NCBI GenBank assembly: GCA_020849655.1 | Contig: JADLFU010000091.1 | Span: forward strand, 1 to 64,000 | Direction: 5' to 3' | Source of the DNA: Polyangiaceae bacterium | GTDB taxonomy: Bacteria; Myxococcota_A; Polyangia; Polyangiales; Polyangiaceae | Length of the DNA: 64,000 nucleotides | Shown here: piece after piece, positions 38,095-48,445 of the stretch | How positions within the stretch are numbered: the first letter of the stretch is position 1 | How the letters are laid out: the number at the start of each line of letters is the position of its first letter | The notes under the pieces: model-generated | What the model saw: the letters and a program-made list of their open reading frames with translations, nothing else | Databases searched by the model: none | What the model was told of the DNA's origin: nothing | Made by a program: the position numbers and the translations under genes

Positions 38095-39336
38095 CTACTT
38101 CGAGGTGACCCGCGCGATCGTGCGCGCGACGTTGAGCCAGCGCACCTGCCCGGGGGTCACGAAGGGCTTGCCGCTCGTCAGGAGCGCCGCCGACAGCTCG
38201 CGCGCCGGGTCCGCCCAGGCGACGACGTTCGTGAACCCGAGGTGGCCGAACGCGCGCTCGGTGTCCGCGCCGTACAGGCTGAGGCGCCTCGCGCCCAGCA
38301 TGAACCCCGTGCCGTACCGCATCGGGAGCCCCAGCGTCTGGTCGAGCTCGAGGTAGCTGGTCTCGGCGACCGCGCGCCGGATCGTCCGCGGCTCGAGCAC
38401 CCGCGCGCCGTCGAGCTCCCCCTCGCGCCGCAGCGCCTCGAACAGCCTGCAGGCGTCGTCGGCGGTCGCGAAGAGGTTCCCCGAGGGCACGACCGCGCCC
38501 AGCCACGAGGGGCGGTTCGAGATCTCGACGGCCTGGCGCAGCGGGATGCCCAGCGAGCGCTCGAGCATCCACGCCATCGGGGGCAGCGGCATGAGCCCGG
38601 TGAAGGAGTTCTCGGCGTGCAACGCGCCCTCGCCCTCTCCCGCGCCGAACCGCACCGACATGAGCCCGAGCGGCGCGGTCACCCACTCGCGCAGCAGCTC
38701 GCCGAGCGGCTTGCCCGTCACGGTCTGCAGCACCTCTCCGAGCAGGAACCCGCCCGTCAGCGCGTGGTACGCGAGCCGCGTCCCCGGCCTCGTCAGCGGC
38801 CGCGCGTCGCAGAGCAGCCCGAGGATGGCGCTCCAGTCGGTGAGCGTGCGCTCGTCGATCTTCGCGTCGCCGAGCGACGGCAGCCCCGCGCGGTGGGTCA
38901 TCAGCTGCCGCAGCGTGATCGCGTCCTTGCCGTGGCGACCGAACGCGGGGAGGTACTCCGCGACGCGATCGTCGAGGTGCAACAGGCCGCGCTCGTCCGC
39001 GCGGTGCACGAGCACGGCCGTCACGGCCTTCGACGCCGAGAACAGGCAAAATGGCGTGTCGGGCGTCGCGACGATCTTCACCCCCTCGGGCGCGGGCGAG
39101 TTGCCGCGCGCGTGCCCGATCGTCCTGTCGAGCACGACCCGGCCTCGTCGTCGCAGGCAGAGCGCGACAGCGGGGTGGAGGCCCGACGCGTACAGCCCCT
39201 CGACCGCCGCCCAGATCTCGTCGACGTCTCTCCGCGTGAGCCCCGCCTCCGCCGGCGGCGCCTCGGCGCCCGGGCGCGCGCGCGTGACCTCGTGGAGCGG
39301 CGCGGGGCGCACCGAGAGCGAGAGTCGAGCCAGCAT
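38095..39336 (-). CDS. serine hydrolase of the class C beta-lactamase family (413 aa)
   Basis: The penicillin-binding-type SxxK motif is SASK (FCLFSASKAVTAV). The second motif, usually YxN, reads YHA in RLAYHALTGGFLLGEVL. A GHLGFTN segment replaces the KTG/HxG motif near the C-terminus. These features fit the esterase/D-aminopeptidase branch of the family rather than a true antibiotic-resistance enzyme. No clear signal peptide is visible, so it is probably cytoplasmic. ATG 39336 is 62 bases from the divergent clpS start. It is the first gene of the cyclase group and may modify a signal or substrate connected with it; that link is inferred from position only. Confidence 0.8.
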   Translation of the reverse strand: MLARLSLSVRPAPLHEVTRARPGAEAPPAEAGLTRRDVDEIWAAVEGLYASGLHPAVALCLRRRGRVVLDRTIGHARGNSPAPEGVKIVATPDTPFCLFSASKAVTAVLVHRADERGLLHLDDRVAEYLPAFGRHGKDAITLRQLMTHRAGLPSLGDAKIDERTLTDWSAILGLLCDARPLTRPGTRLAYHALTGGFLLGEVLQTVTGKPLGELLREWVTAPLGLMSVRFGAGEGEGALHAENSFTGLMPLPPMAWMLERSLGIPLRQAVEISNRPSWLGAVVPSGNLFATADDACRLFEALRREGELDGARVLEPRTIRRAVAETSYLELDQTLGLPMRYGTGFMLGARRLSLYGADTERAFGHLGFTNVVAWADPARELSAALLTSGKPFVTPGQVRWLNVARTIARVTSK

Positions 39337-39398
39337 CTCGCGCCATCCTACTTGCCCTTCGAGGCTTCGCGATTAGCTTGTCTGGTACTTTCGAGATC

Positions 39399-39725
39399 AT
39401 GGCGACGGCACCCAGGCGCGGCGCGCCCGAGCGCGAAGGCGAGACGGCCACGAAGGAGCGACCGAAGGCCGACAGGCCGCGACGCTACAAGGTGCTCTTC
39501 CACAACGACGACTACACGACGATGGAGTTCGTCATCCTCGTGCTGATGCGGTTCTTCCACAAAGAGGAGAGCGAGGCCTACCACCTGATGCTGACCGTCC
39601 ACCACAAGGGCCTGGCCGTCGTCGGCTCGTACACCCGCGACGTCGCCGAGACGAAGGCCGCGCAGGCGACCGATTTCGCCCGAGAGAGCGGCTACCCGCT
39701 CCTGATCACCTCCGAGCCCGAGTGA
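39399..39725 (+). CDS. clpS: ATP-dependent Clp protease adaptor ClpS (108 aa)
   Basis: ClpS delivers N-degron proteins to ClpAP. The core motif VLFHNDDYTTMEFVILVL carries the Asn-Asp-Asp residues that hold the substrate's N-terminal amine. A basic, flexible N-terminal extension (about 28 residues) precedes it, as usual. ATG 39399 is chosen over an upstream in-frame codon because the homologous region starts later. clpA begins seven bases after the stop. Confidence 0.95.
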   Translation: MATAPRRGAPEREGETATKERPKADRPRRYKVLFHNDDYTTMEFVILVLMRFFHKEESEAYHLMLTVHHKGLAVVGSYTRDVAETKAAQATDFARESGYPLLITSEPE

Positions 39726-39732
39726 CCCCACG

Positions 39733-42021
<2,289 letters not shown>

Positions 42022-42109
42022 TCCTGGGGCTGCGCGCCCACGAGCCTCGCGCGTGCGCCGCGAGGAACTTGACGCGAGGCATGTTTGTTTGGTGTCCTCC
42101 GCGCCTCGC

Positions 42110-42838
42110 ATGCAAAAGCGCCCCATCTCCCTCGCCCTGATCGGCGCCGTCTCTGGCGCAGCGCTCGTCGCGGCCTGCGGCGGCTCGTCGCCCGCGCCCG
42201 AGGTCCCGCCCGCGCCGTCGGCCACCGCGCCCGCCCCGACGGCGCCTCCGCCCGCGAGCACGGCCGCCGTCACGCCGCCTCCGCCCGCCTCGAGCGCGCC
42301 GGAGACGCCGCCGCCGCCCGCGAAGAAGGCGATGCCCGAGGTCGCGGCGAGCAAGCTCGCGGACGATCTGAAGGCCATCGGGCTCGACATCGCGAAGCTC
42401 CCGAAGATGTCAGCGCTGAAGGCCGACCAGCGCAGCAAGGTGATGCCCCTCCTGAAGAAGGCGACGGGCATGGACTGCAAGGACTGCCACGCCGACAAGG
42501 ACTTCAAGAAGGAGACGCCTCACAAGGCCATCGCCCGCAAGATGTGGGACGAGTTCGTCGTCCCGATGAAGCTCGCGAGCGGCCCGGTGTTCTGCGACTC
42601 CTGCCACCAGGGCGGCAACCACTTCCTCGACCGCAAGGACAAGGACGCGGTGGGCGGCTACATGGACGCGCAGTTCGTGAAGAAGCTCGCGCGGAAGGAC
42701 GGCAAGGAGGTCAAGTGCGAGACCTGCCACGTCGACATGGAGATGAAGATCTTCGAGAAGCTGTGGAAGACGAAGATGCAGCACGCGTCGTCGAGCGACG
42801 TCGAAGAGGCGCGATCGTTCGTCCTCGGCATGCGCTGA
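42110..42838 (+). CDS. tri-haem c-type cytochrome-like lipoprotein (242 aa)
   Basis: MQKRPISLALIGAVSGAALV leads to lipobox AAC (Cys 23), then a Pro/Ala/Ser linker to about residue 75. The C-terminal domain has exactly three CxxCH haem-binding motifs: CKDCH (123-127), CDSCH (162-166) and CETCH (203-207), among many Lys residues. It is probably an outer-membrane or periplasmic electron carrier. TTGACG at 42069-42074 might be a -35 element for its own promoter, although no good -10 is apparent. It lies 88 bases after clpA and no partner oxidoreductase is adjacent. Confidence 0.85.
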   Translation: MQKRPISLALIGAVSGAALVAACGGSSPAPEVPPAPSATAPAPTAPPPASTAAVTPPPPASSAPETPPPPAKKAMPEVAASKLADDLKAIGLDIAKLPKMSALKADQRSKVMPLLKKATGMDCKDCHADKDFKKETPHKAIARKMWDEFVVPMKLASGPVFCDSCHQGGNHFLDRKDKDAVGGYMDAQFVKKLARKDGKEVKCETCHVDMEMKIFEKLWKTKMQHASSSDVEEARSFVLGMR

Positions 42839-42919
42839 CTGGGGCCCGCGCCTCTGGCGTGGTCCGCGCGGCGCCGCGCTCCCTCGCGGGGTGCGGCGCC
42901 GCTGCTCTTCGCGCGCGGC

Positions 42920-43195
42920 TCACGCGGCCCGCACGAGCTTCGAGCGGGTGGGGCGGCGGAGCTTCGCGAGGCCCACGCCGCGCAGCGACGCCCCGACCGT
43001 GAAGCCGACGAGCGTCAGCCGCATCGTCGTCGCGTCGAGGAACCCCTGCGCGTGCAGGCGAGACACCACCGCGCGCACGTCGACCTTGCGGACCCCGAGC
43101 GCCTCGACGAGCGACGCGAGGGTCATCGGGCGGCGGCGCTGCTGCGCGTGGGCGAGCGTGCGGAGGATGTGAGCGGCGAGGGTGTTGGTGTTCAT
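42920..43195 (-). CDS. small winged-helix DNA-binding protein, LexA-box promoter (91 aa)
   Basis: ATG 43195 is preceded by AGGAG at nine bases. The N-terminal half (TLAAHILRTLAHAQQRRRPM, SLVEALGVRKVDVRAVVSRL) is a winged-helix fold with a recognition helix around residues 38-52. The C-terminus is short and basic (RRPTRSKLVRAA). Nothing indicates a ligand domain. A LexA-type box (43219-43234) and a wider inverted repeat lie in its promoter, so it may belong to the DNA-damage response. It resembles small single-domain regulators; no target is known. Confidence 0.7.
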   Translation of the reverse strand: MNTNTLAAHILRTLAHAQQRRRPMTLASLVEALGVRKVDVRAVVSRLHAQGFLDATTMRLTLVGFTVGASLRGVGLAKLRRPTRSKLVRAA

Positions 43196-43210
43196 GAGGG
43201 TTGCTCCTAC

Positions 43211-43242
43211 GCCACAACCTGAACGCCTGTACAGTTTGTGGC
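43211..43242. promoter_or_regulatory. inverted repeat GCCACAA...TTGTGGC around the LexA-type box
   Basis: Seven-base arms at 43211-43217 and 43236-43242 enclose 18 bases that contain the LexA-type box. It could be a second operator for the small winged-helix protein itself, overlapping SOS control, or a hairpin in the 5' leader. Confidence 0.45.
43219..43234 (-). promoter_or_regulatory. LexA (SOS) box candidate
   Basis: Read on the minus strand, CTGTACAGGCGTTCAG keeps the CTG-N10-CAG frame of LexA boxes. It matches the Myxococcus xanthus consensus I recall (CTRHAMRYBYGTTCAGS) at all but one position. It lies 24-39 bases upstream of the winged-helix gene start, where a repressor would block transcription. 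Confidence 0.55.
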
Positions 43243-43490
43243 AGCGATTTTTTTCGAAGACGGCAGTTCGATAAGTGGGACAGCGCGTTCAGGGGTAGTC
43301 AGCCTCGCCTACATTGGCCCACTTTTCTGCGTCGATTTTCTCTAAATCCTTGAAACTACGAGGATATTCCGCCTGAACGGCGCTCACCGAAATTTGGTGT
43401 CGGGAGAACAATCCAGCCAGGGCGCCACGTCGTCCACTGAACACGCAGCGCTTTCCTTGTTGGGACGCTGCGCGAAGCCTGCTACTTCCT
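43243..43490. other. low-G+C patch between the SOS-box gene and the MCE gene
   Basis: This stretch has T-runs (GATTTTTTTC), CGAAATTTGGTG and many TAA/TTA-like triplets, clearly lower in G+C than its flanks. It contains one protein-like minus-strand frame (described separately) and no RNA fold that I can support. It may be foreign DNA or a long promoter region for the MCE gene. Confidence 0.5.
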
Positions 43491-43519
43491 GGTCCGCAGA
43501 TGTCGGAGTGGACCCGCAC
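43289..43519 (-). CDS. possible gene remnant in low-G+C patch (76 aa frame)
   Basis: The last 35 residues (EYPRSFKDLEKIDAEKWANV and the tail GEADYP before the stop) read like a real, charged, helical protein end with codons unlike the neighbours (TTA, GTA, ATA-poor but A/T-ended). The N-terminal half is less protein-like and overlaps the MCE gene start by 20 bases. Family unknown. It may be the 3' end of a decayed acquired gene. No ribosome site supports translation. Confidence 0.3.
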   Translation of the reverse strand: MRVHSDICGPGSSRLRAASQQGKRCVFSGRRGALAGLFSRHQISVSAVQAEYPRSFKDLEKIDAEKWANVGEADYP

Positions 43520-44972
43520 CGCGAAGGTCGGAGCGTTCTCGCTCGTGCTCCTCGCCGCGGCCGGAGGGCTCTACGGGCTCGTCGGCAAGAGCCGGGTCGG
43601 CAAGCAAGGGATCACCGTCTACGCGACGTTCCGCGACGCGACGGGGCTCGCGCCGCTCTCGCGCGTGCAGATGGCCGGCATCGCGGTGGGCAACATCGCC
43701 GCCATCCGGCTGACGCCCGAGGGGCGCGCGCGGGTCGAGATCAAGATCGACAAGGGCGTCGTCCTGCACGACGACGCGACGGTCGCGAAGCAGACGGCCA
43801 CGCTGCTGTCGGAGCCCTTCCTCGCGCTCACGCCCGGCGCGATGGGGGCCCCGGAGCTCGCGGACGGCGCGGAGATCCGCAACACGATCGAGCCCTACTC
43901 GACCGACCAGATCCTGCAGAAGGTCGGCGACATCACGACCGACGTCCGGCAGGTCACGAACAAGCTCGCGCGCACGTTCGGCAGCGACGAGGGCGAGGCG
44001 CAGATGAAGAGCATCCTGCGCAACATCGACGCCGCTACCGCGACGCTCGCGTCGATCGCAGCGGAGAACCGCGTCAGCATCCGCCGCACCCTGCAGAACG
44101 TCGAGGGCATCACGGCCGACGCGCGCCCGAAGACCAAGAAGGTGCTGTCGAACGTCGACGACGCGACCGACCGGCTCGCGACGATCCTCCGCGACAACCA
44201 GCCCGACGTGCGCGCGACGGTGCGCTCGACGCGCGAGACGATGGAGCGCGCGACGCGCATCACCGCGCGGCTCGACAGCGCGATGGGGCACGTCGACAGC
44301 ATCACCGGGCGCATCGATCGCGGCGAGGGCACCGTCGGCCGGCTCACGAAGGACGACGCCCTGATCGACGAGGTGCAGGGCGCGGCGGAGGGCGTCAACG
44401 AGCTCGTCGGCTCGATCGCGCGGCTGCAGACGATCGTCGGCCTCCGCAGCGACTACAACTTCCTCTCGAACAGCATCAAGAACTACCTCGAGGTCCGCAT
44501 CCAGCCGCGCGAGGACAAGTACTACCTCATCGAGCTCGTCAACGATCCGCGCGGCCGCACGACGTTCCAGCAGATCGACGAGTCGACGACCGATCCGACG
44601 AGGCCCGCGCACTCGCGCACCGTGCGCTACGTGACCGAGAACTCGCTCCGGTTCTCCATCCAGTTCGCGCGGCGCCTCGGGCCGTTCACCGGCAGGTTCG
44701 GCCTGAAGGAGTCGACGGGCGGCGTCGGGCTCATCTTCCACGCGCTCGACGACAGGTTCGAGGTCCAGCAGGATCTGTTCGGCTTCGGCGAGCAGCTCAT
44801 CCCGCGGTACCGCGTGTCGTTCACGTACGAGTTCGTGCGGCGCCTGTGGCTGCTCGGCGGCGTCGACAACCTCTTCGATCGCGATCGCCGCGACTACTTC
44901 GTCGGGCTGAACCTCAGGTTCACCGACGACGATCTGAAGGCCTTCCTCTTCTTCGCGCCGAAGCCCACGTGA
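43500..44972 (+). CDS. MCE-domain lipid-transport protein, MlaD-like (490 aa)
   Basis: One N-terminal membrane anchor (about 10-30) is followed by an MCE domain (about 36-115; LAPLSRVQMAGIAVGNI, LTPGAMGAPELADGAEI). A long helical needle region with recurring 20-40 residue helices runs to about 310. The C-terminal 170 residues look like beta strands of an outer-membrane contact domain. MCE proteins bridge the envelope for phospholipid transport with an MlaE/MlaF-type ABC transporter, which is not present here. It overlaps the downstream exonuclease gene by GTGA. Confidence 0.85.
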   Translation: MSEWTRTAKVGAFSLVLLAAAGGLYGLVGKSRVGKQGITVYATFRDATGLAPLSRVQMAGIAVGNIAAIRLTPEGRARVEIKIDKGVVLHDDATVAKQTATLLSEPFLALTPGAMGAPELADGAEIRNTIEPYSTDQILQKVGDITTDVRQVTNKLARTFGSDEGEAQMKSILRNIDAATATLASIAAENRVSIRRTLQNVEGITADARPKTKKVLSNVDDATDRLATILRDNQPDVRATVRSTRETMERATRITARLDSAMGHVDSITGRIDRGEGTVGRLTKDDALIDEVQGAAEGVNELVGSIARLQTIVGLRSDYNFLSNSIKNYLEVRIQPREDKYYLIELVNDPRGRTTFQQIDESTTDPTRPAHSRTVRYVTENSLRFSIQFARRLGPFTGRFGLKESTGGVGLIFHALDDRFEVQQDLFGFGEQLIPRYRVSFTYEFVRRLWLLGGVDNLFDRDRRDYFVGLNLRFTDDDLKAFLFFAPKPT

Positions 44973-46636
44973 GCCCGGGCGCCGATGTGTGGGCGCTCGG
45001 CGTCGACGACGCGCCGCTCTGCTTCGTCGACCTCGAGCTCACGTCGCTCGACCCCGAGGCGGGCGAGATCTGCGAGCTGTGCCTCATCCGCGCGCGGGGC
45101 AGGGAGGAGCGGGAGGCGCTCGTGTCGCTCGTGCGCCCGTCGAGGGGCGTGGGCGAGAGCCGCGCGTACCACGGGCTCGACGACGAGGCGCTCGCCCGTG
45201 CGCCCAGCTTCGCCGCGCTCGCGCCCCGCGTCGCGTCGCTGCTCGACGGCGCCGTCCTCGTGGGGCACGCGGTGGGGCACGACGCGGAGTTCCTGCGGGT
45301 GGAGCTCGGTCGGGCGGGGCTCACGGCCTCGGCAGAGGGCGAGATCGACACGCTCGCGCTCGCGCGGCGCGCCTTCGGGTTTCGATCGAACAAGCTCGGC
45401 GCGCTCGCCGCGGAGCTCGGCATCCCGCACGCGCGCGCGCACCGCGCCGAGGACGACGCGCGCGCGACGATGGCGCTCTTCTTCCGGCTCGTCGCCGAGC
45501 TCGAGCCCGCGACGCTGGGGGATCTCTCGGCCGTGAAGGTAGGCGGGCGCGCGGCGCGGCCCGACGTGGTCGACGCGTGCAGGGCGGCCGTCGGCGCGGC
45601 GCCGCTCGCGCTGCGCTACCGTCGCTCGGGGCGGTCGGCCGAGGAGCTGCGCTTCGTGGTCACCGCGGTCGAGATCGCCGACTCCGGCGCGACGGTCGTC
45701 GGGTACACCTTGCCTGGGCGCGCGCGCCGCGTGCTGCTCGCCCACCGCATCGTCGCGGTCGGGCCCGCTGGCCTGGCATTAGGTTTCGTTCATCCTCGAA
45801 CTGTCCGCGGGCGGCGCGCCTCCGACGAGGGCATGGTCGGGACCGCGTCGATGGGTGCACCGCATAGCAAGATCCCTGGAGCGCCCGCGCGCCTCTCGTC
45901 CGACCCTGCCGCGCTGCTCGCGCGGGCCGCGGGAGGGCGCGATGTCGCCCTAGGGAAGCTCGCGCGGCTCGCGCGCGGCCTCTCGGCGTACGCCCTCGGC
46001 GCCGACGTCGAGGAGAAGCTGCTGCGCCTGAGGGCGCTCGGCGTCATCGACGCCTCGCCGACGTCCACGCAGCTCGCCGTCGGCAGCGTCGACATGCTGC
46101 GCTTCTGGATCAACCCGGCCGCGGCCGATTACTACGAGGCCCGCGGGATCAATTACGCGTTCCACCAGGTGCTGAGGTTCCTCGACGAGCCGGCGTCGCT
46201 CCTCGATCCCATCGGCCTGTTCAGCACGGAGGACGGCGTCATCGGGCACCTGATGCAGGTCGTCCACGCGAACCCTGTCTACGATCTGCAGCTCCTCTCG
46301 CTGTTCGACACGGGGCACGAGAACCTCGAGCGGCAGCTGCGCGACATGGTCGCGGGCACGCACCCACGCGCGGTGTCGATCTCCGCCATCGTGGAGGAGG
46401 CCGACTACCACGCCCGGCTGCTCGAGTTCGTCGTCGCGTGGCGTCGCGATCCGAGCGTCCCGCCGCTCGTGCGCAGCAACGTGGCGGCGAGGGAGGAGCT
46501 GTCGGCCCTCGACCGGACGTTCGGCTCGCTGACGACGTCGATGCGCTATTTCTCACGCCTCCCGACGACGCCGCTCGGCGGCGCGCGCCACCTGCTCTCG
46601 ACGCGGCGGTTCCCCGCGCACCTCGGCGAGCCCTGA
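44969..46636 (+). CDS. DnaQ-type 3'-5' exonuclease fused to a conserved unknown domain (555 aa)
   Basis: GTG 44969 overlaps the MCE stop. Residues about 15-175 form a DEDDh exonuclease: Asp21/Glu23 (FVDLELTSLD), GHAVGHDAEF and HRAEDDARATM. A short beta domain follows to about 265. The C-terminal part (about 300-555) is a separate conserved domain with LRFWINPAAADYYEARGINY, AFHQVLRFLDEP and HANPVYDLQLLSLFD; similar stand-alone proteins of unknown function occur in myxobacteria. The join (45770-45860) is richer in AT, has TAG out of frame, and has two in-frame ATGs (45833, 45851) that could start a second gene. Either a true fusion or two genes merged by a small indel. Confidence 0.7.
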   Translation: MSPGADVWALGVDDAPLCFVDLELTSLDPEAGEICELCLIRARGREEREALVSLVRPSRGVGESRAYHGLDDEALARAPSFAALAPRVASLLDGAVLVGHAVGHDAEFLRVELGRAGLTASAEGEIDTLALARRAFGFRSNKLGALAAELGIPHARAHRAEDDARATMALFFRLVAELEPATLGDLSAVKVGGRAARPDVVDACRAAVGAAPLALRYRRSGRSAEELRFVVTAVEIADSGATVVGYTLPGRARRVLLAHRIVAVGPAGLALGFVHPRTVRGRRASDEGMVGTASMGAPHSKIPGAPARLSSDPAALLARAAGGRDVALGKLARLARGLSAYALGADVEEKLLRLRALGVIDASPTSTQLAVGSVDMLRFWINPAAADYYEARGINYAFHQVLRFLDEPASLLDPIGLFSTEDGVIGHLMQVVHANPVYDLQLLSLFDTGHENLERQLRDMVAGTHPRAVSISAIVEEADYHARLLEFVVAWRRDPSVPPLVRSNVAAREELSALDRTFGSLTTSMRYFSRLPTTPLGGARHLLSTRRFPAHLGEP

Positions 46637-46683
46637 GGAGCGCGCGGCTTGCGCCGGGGCGCCCGCTCCTCGATGCTGCCGCG

Positions 46684-47523
46684 ATGAGCACGCTCCAGAG
46701 GGACGGCGCCCCGTCGCTCGACTTCGAGATCCACTCTCCGACCGGCGCCACGGTGGGCGGCGTCGTCCTCACGCACGGGTACGCGGAGCACCGTCGGCGC
46801 TACGGAGAGGTCACGAAGGCGCTCGTCGCGCGGGGGCTCGTGGTCGCCAGCTACGATCTGCGCGGGCACGGCCGGAGCCTCGGCCCGCGAGGGCACATCT
46901 CCGCGTTCTCCGAGTACCTCGACGATCTGTTCGCGCTCCGCTCGGCGCTCCGCAAGGAGCCGGCGTTCTCCGGGGTGGAGCGGCCGGTGCTCGTGGGCCA
47001 CAGCCTCGGAGGGCTCATCACGTTCCATGCGCTGCTCCGCGACGAGGCCGCGTGGCGCGGCGCGCTGCTCTCGTGCCCGTTCTTCGGGCTGAAGCTCGAG
47101 GTGCCCGCGGTCAAGCGCTGGGCGGCCGTCGCGATGGCGAGGATCGTGCCGACGTTCGGGCTGCCGTCGGGCCTGCGCGGCGTGGACGTCACGCACGATC
47201 TCGACAAGGCGCGCGAGTACGACGAGGATCCAGAGAACCTCAAGAAGGCGACGGCGCGGTGGTTCACCGAGACGATGGCGGCGCAGCAGCGGGCGCTGTC
47301 GGACGCGCACCTGGTCACCGTTCCGCTCGTCGTGCATCACGGCGCGGAGGATCCGATCGCCGCGCCGGACGCGTCGCGCCGCGTGTTCGAGCGGGTCGGA
47401 TCGAAGGACAAGAAGTACGAGCTGCTCGACGGCCAGCGGCACGAGATCTGGAACGAGATCGAGCGCGCGCGCTGGATCGCGCTGGCGGCCGACGAGGTCG
47501 CGCGGCTCGCGCGCGCCTCCTGA
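46684..47523 (+). CDS. alpha/beta hydrolase, monoacylglycerol-lipase-like (279 aa)
   Basis: The nucleophile elbow is GHSLGG, and the oxyanion region VLTHGYAEHRRRYGEV matches the serine aminopeptidase S33 / monoglyceride lipase group. The acid is in HHGAEDPIAAP and the catalytic His in GQRHEIWNE. No signal peptide, so it is cytoplasmic. It is expected to hydrolyse monoacylglycerols or similar esters. It starts 47 bases after the exonuclease fusion gene, and 54 bases separate it from the next gene. Confidence 0.88.
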   Translation: MSTLQRDGAPSLDFEIHSPTGATVGGVVLTHGYAEHRRRYGEVTKALVARGLVVASYDLRGHGRSLGPRGHISAFSEYLDDLFALRSALRKEPAFSGVERPVLVGHSLGGLITFHALLRDEAAWRGALLSCPFFGLKLEVPAVKRWAAVAMARIVPTFGLPSGLRGVDVTHDLDKAREYDEDPENLKKATARWFTETMAAQQRALSDAHLVTVPLVVHHGAEDPIAAPDASRRVFERVGSKDKKYELLDGQRHEIWNEIERARWIALAADEVARLARAS

Positions 47524-47577
47524 CCCCCGCGGGCGCGCCCGGTTGACGGCGCGCGGGCGACCCTCCACGGTTCGCTC

Positions 47578-48417
47578 ATGGGTGACGACGGGCGCTCGGG
47601 ACCGCAGCTCGTGCTCGGCGTCGTCTCGGGCGACGCGTCCGCGCGCGCGTCCGCGGAGCTCCTGTGCGCGGAGCTCGGCGCCGCGGCAGGCGCGTCGATC
47701 TCGTCGCGCCTGTTCCCGAGCTATGTCGCGCTGACGGACGCCGCCGCGTCGGGGGCCGCCGCGATCGTGTGGGCCCCGCCGCTCGTCGCGCTCGAGCTCG
47801 AGGCGCGCGGCGCGGCGACGGTGGTCGCGTGCTCCCGGCGACGCTCCGGCTCGACGTACCACGCGGCCCTGTTCACCCGCCGCGAGCTGCGCCTCTCGTC
47901 GCTCGCCGAGCTCCGCGGGCGCTCGATCGGGTGGGTCTCGCGGCAGAGCCTCTCGGGGCACATCGTCCCGCGCGCGTACCTGATCGCGAACGGCGTCGAT
48001 CCCGATCTGGTGTGCGGGGCGCAGCGCTTCTACGAGAACCACTCCGCGGTGGTGCGGGCGGTCGCCGGCGGCGCGTGCGACGTGGGCGCGACGTTCGCGA
48101 ACCTCGATCCGTCCACGCGCGCGATCCGTGACGCCGGGTGGAACGACGTCGGCGTGCGGGTCGACGCGTTCGAGGTGCTCGGCGTGACGGGCGCCATCCC
48201 GGCGGACGCGATGGCGCTCTCGACCCGGCTCCCCGAGCGGGTGCGCGCGGCCGTGACGGGCGCGCTCATCGGGCTTCCGGTGACGGCCCGCGGGGCGCTC
48301 CGCGCGCTCTTGCACGCCGACGCGCTCGAGCGGCCGACGGCCGAGTGGCGCCGGGCGTTCGACGCGCTCCGAGGGCTGCCGGCCCGCATCCACGCGTCGT
48401 CGCGTCCCCCCGCGTGA
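47578..48417 (+). CDS. PhnD-like periplasmic-binding-fold protein without signal peptide (279 aa)
   Basis: The two-lobed substrate-binding fold of the PhnD/phosphonate family is recognisable: LVLGVVSGDASARASAELLC, AIVWAPPLVALEL, LRGRSIGWVSRQSLSGHIVP and FYENHSAVVRAVAGGACDVG. Members usually serve ABC importers, but no signal peptide, lipobox or transporter gene is visible, so it probably binds a ligand in the cytoplasm or has been recruited as a sensor. Which ligand is not readable. It is 28 bases before the beta-propeller gene. Confidence 0.75.
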   Translation: MGDDGRSGPQLVLGVVSGDASARASAELLCAELGAAAGASISSRLFPSYVALTDAAASGAAAIVWAPPLVALELEARGAATVVACSRRRSGSTYHAALFTRRELRLSSLAELRGRSIGWVSRQSLSGHIVPRAYLIANGVDPDLVCGAQRFYENHSAVVRAVAGGACDVGATFANLDPSTRAIRDAGWNDVGVRVDAFEVLGVTGAIPADAMALSTRLPERVRAAVTGALIGLPVTARGALRALLHADALERPTAEWRRAFDALRGLPARIHASSRPPA

Positions 48418-48445
48418 GCGCGCCGCGCCGTGATACCGTGGCTCC

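Noticed and set aside
38095-39336. A beta-lactam resistance gene
   Set aside because: The second and third motifs (YHA, GHLGFTN) differ from class C enzymes and no signal peptide is seen; it fits the general serine hydrolase branch.
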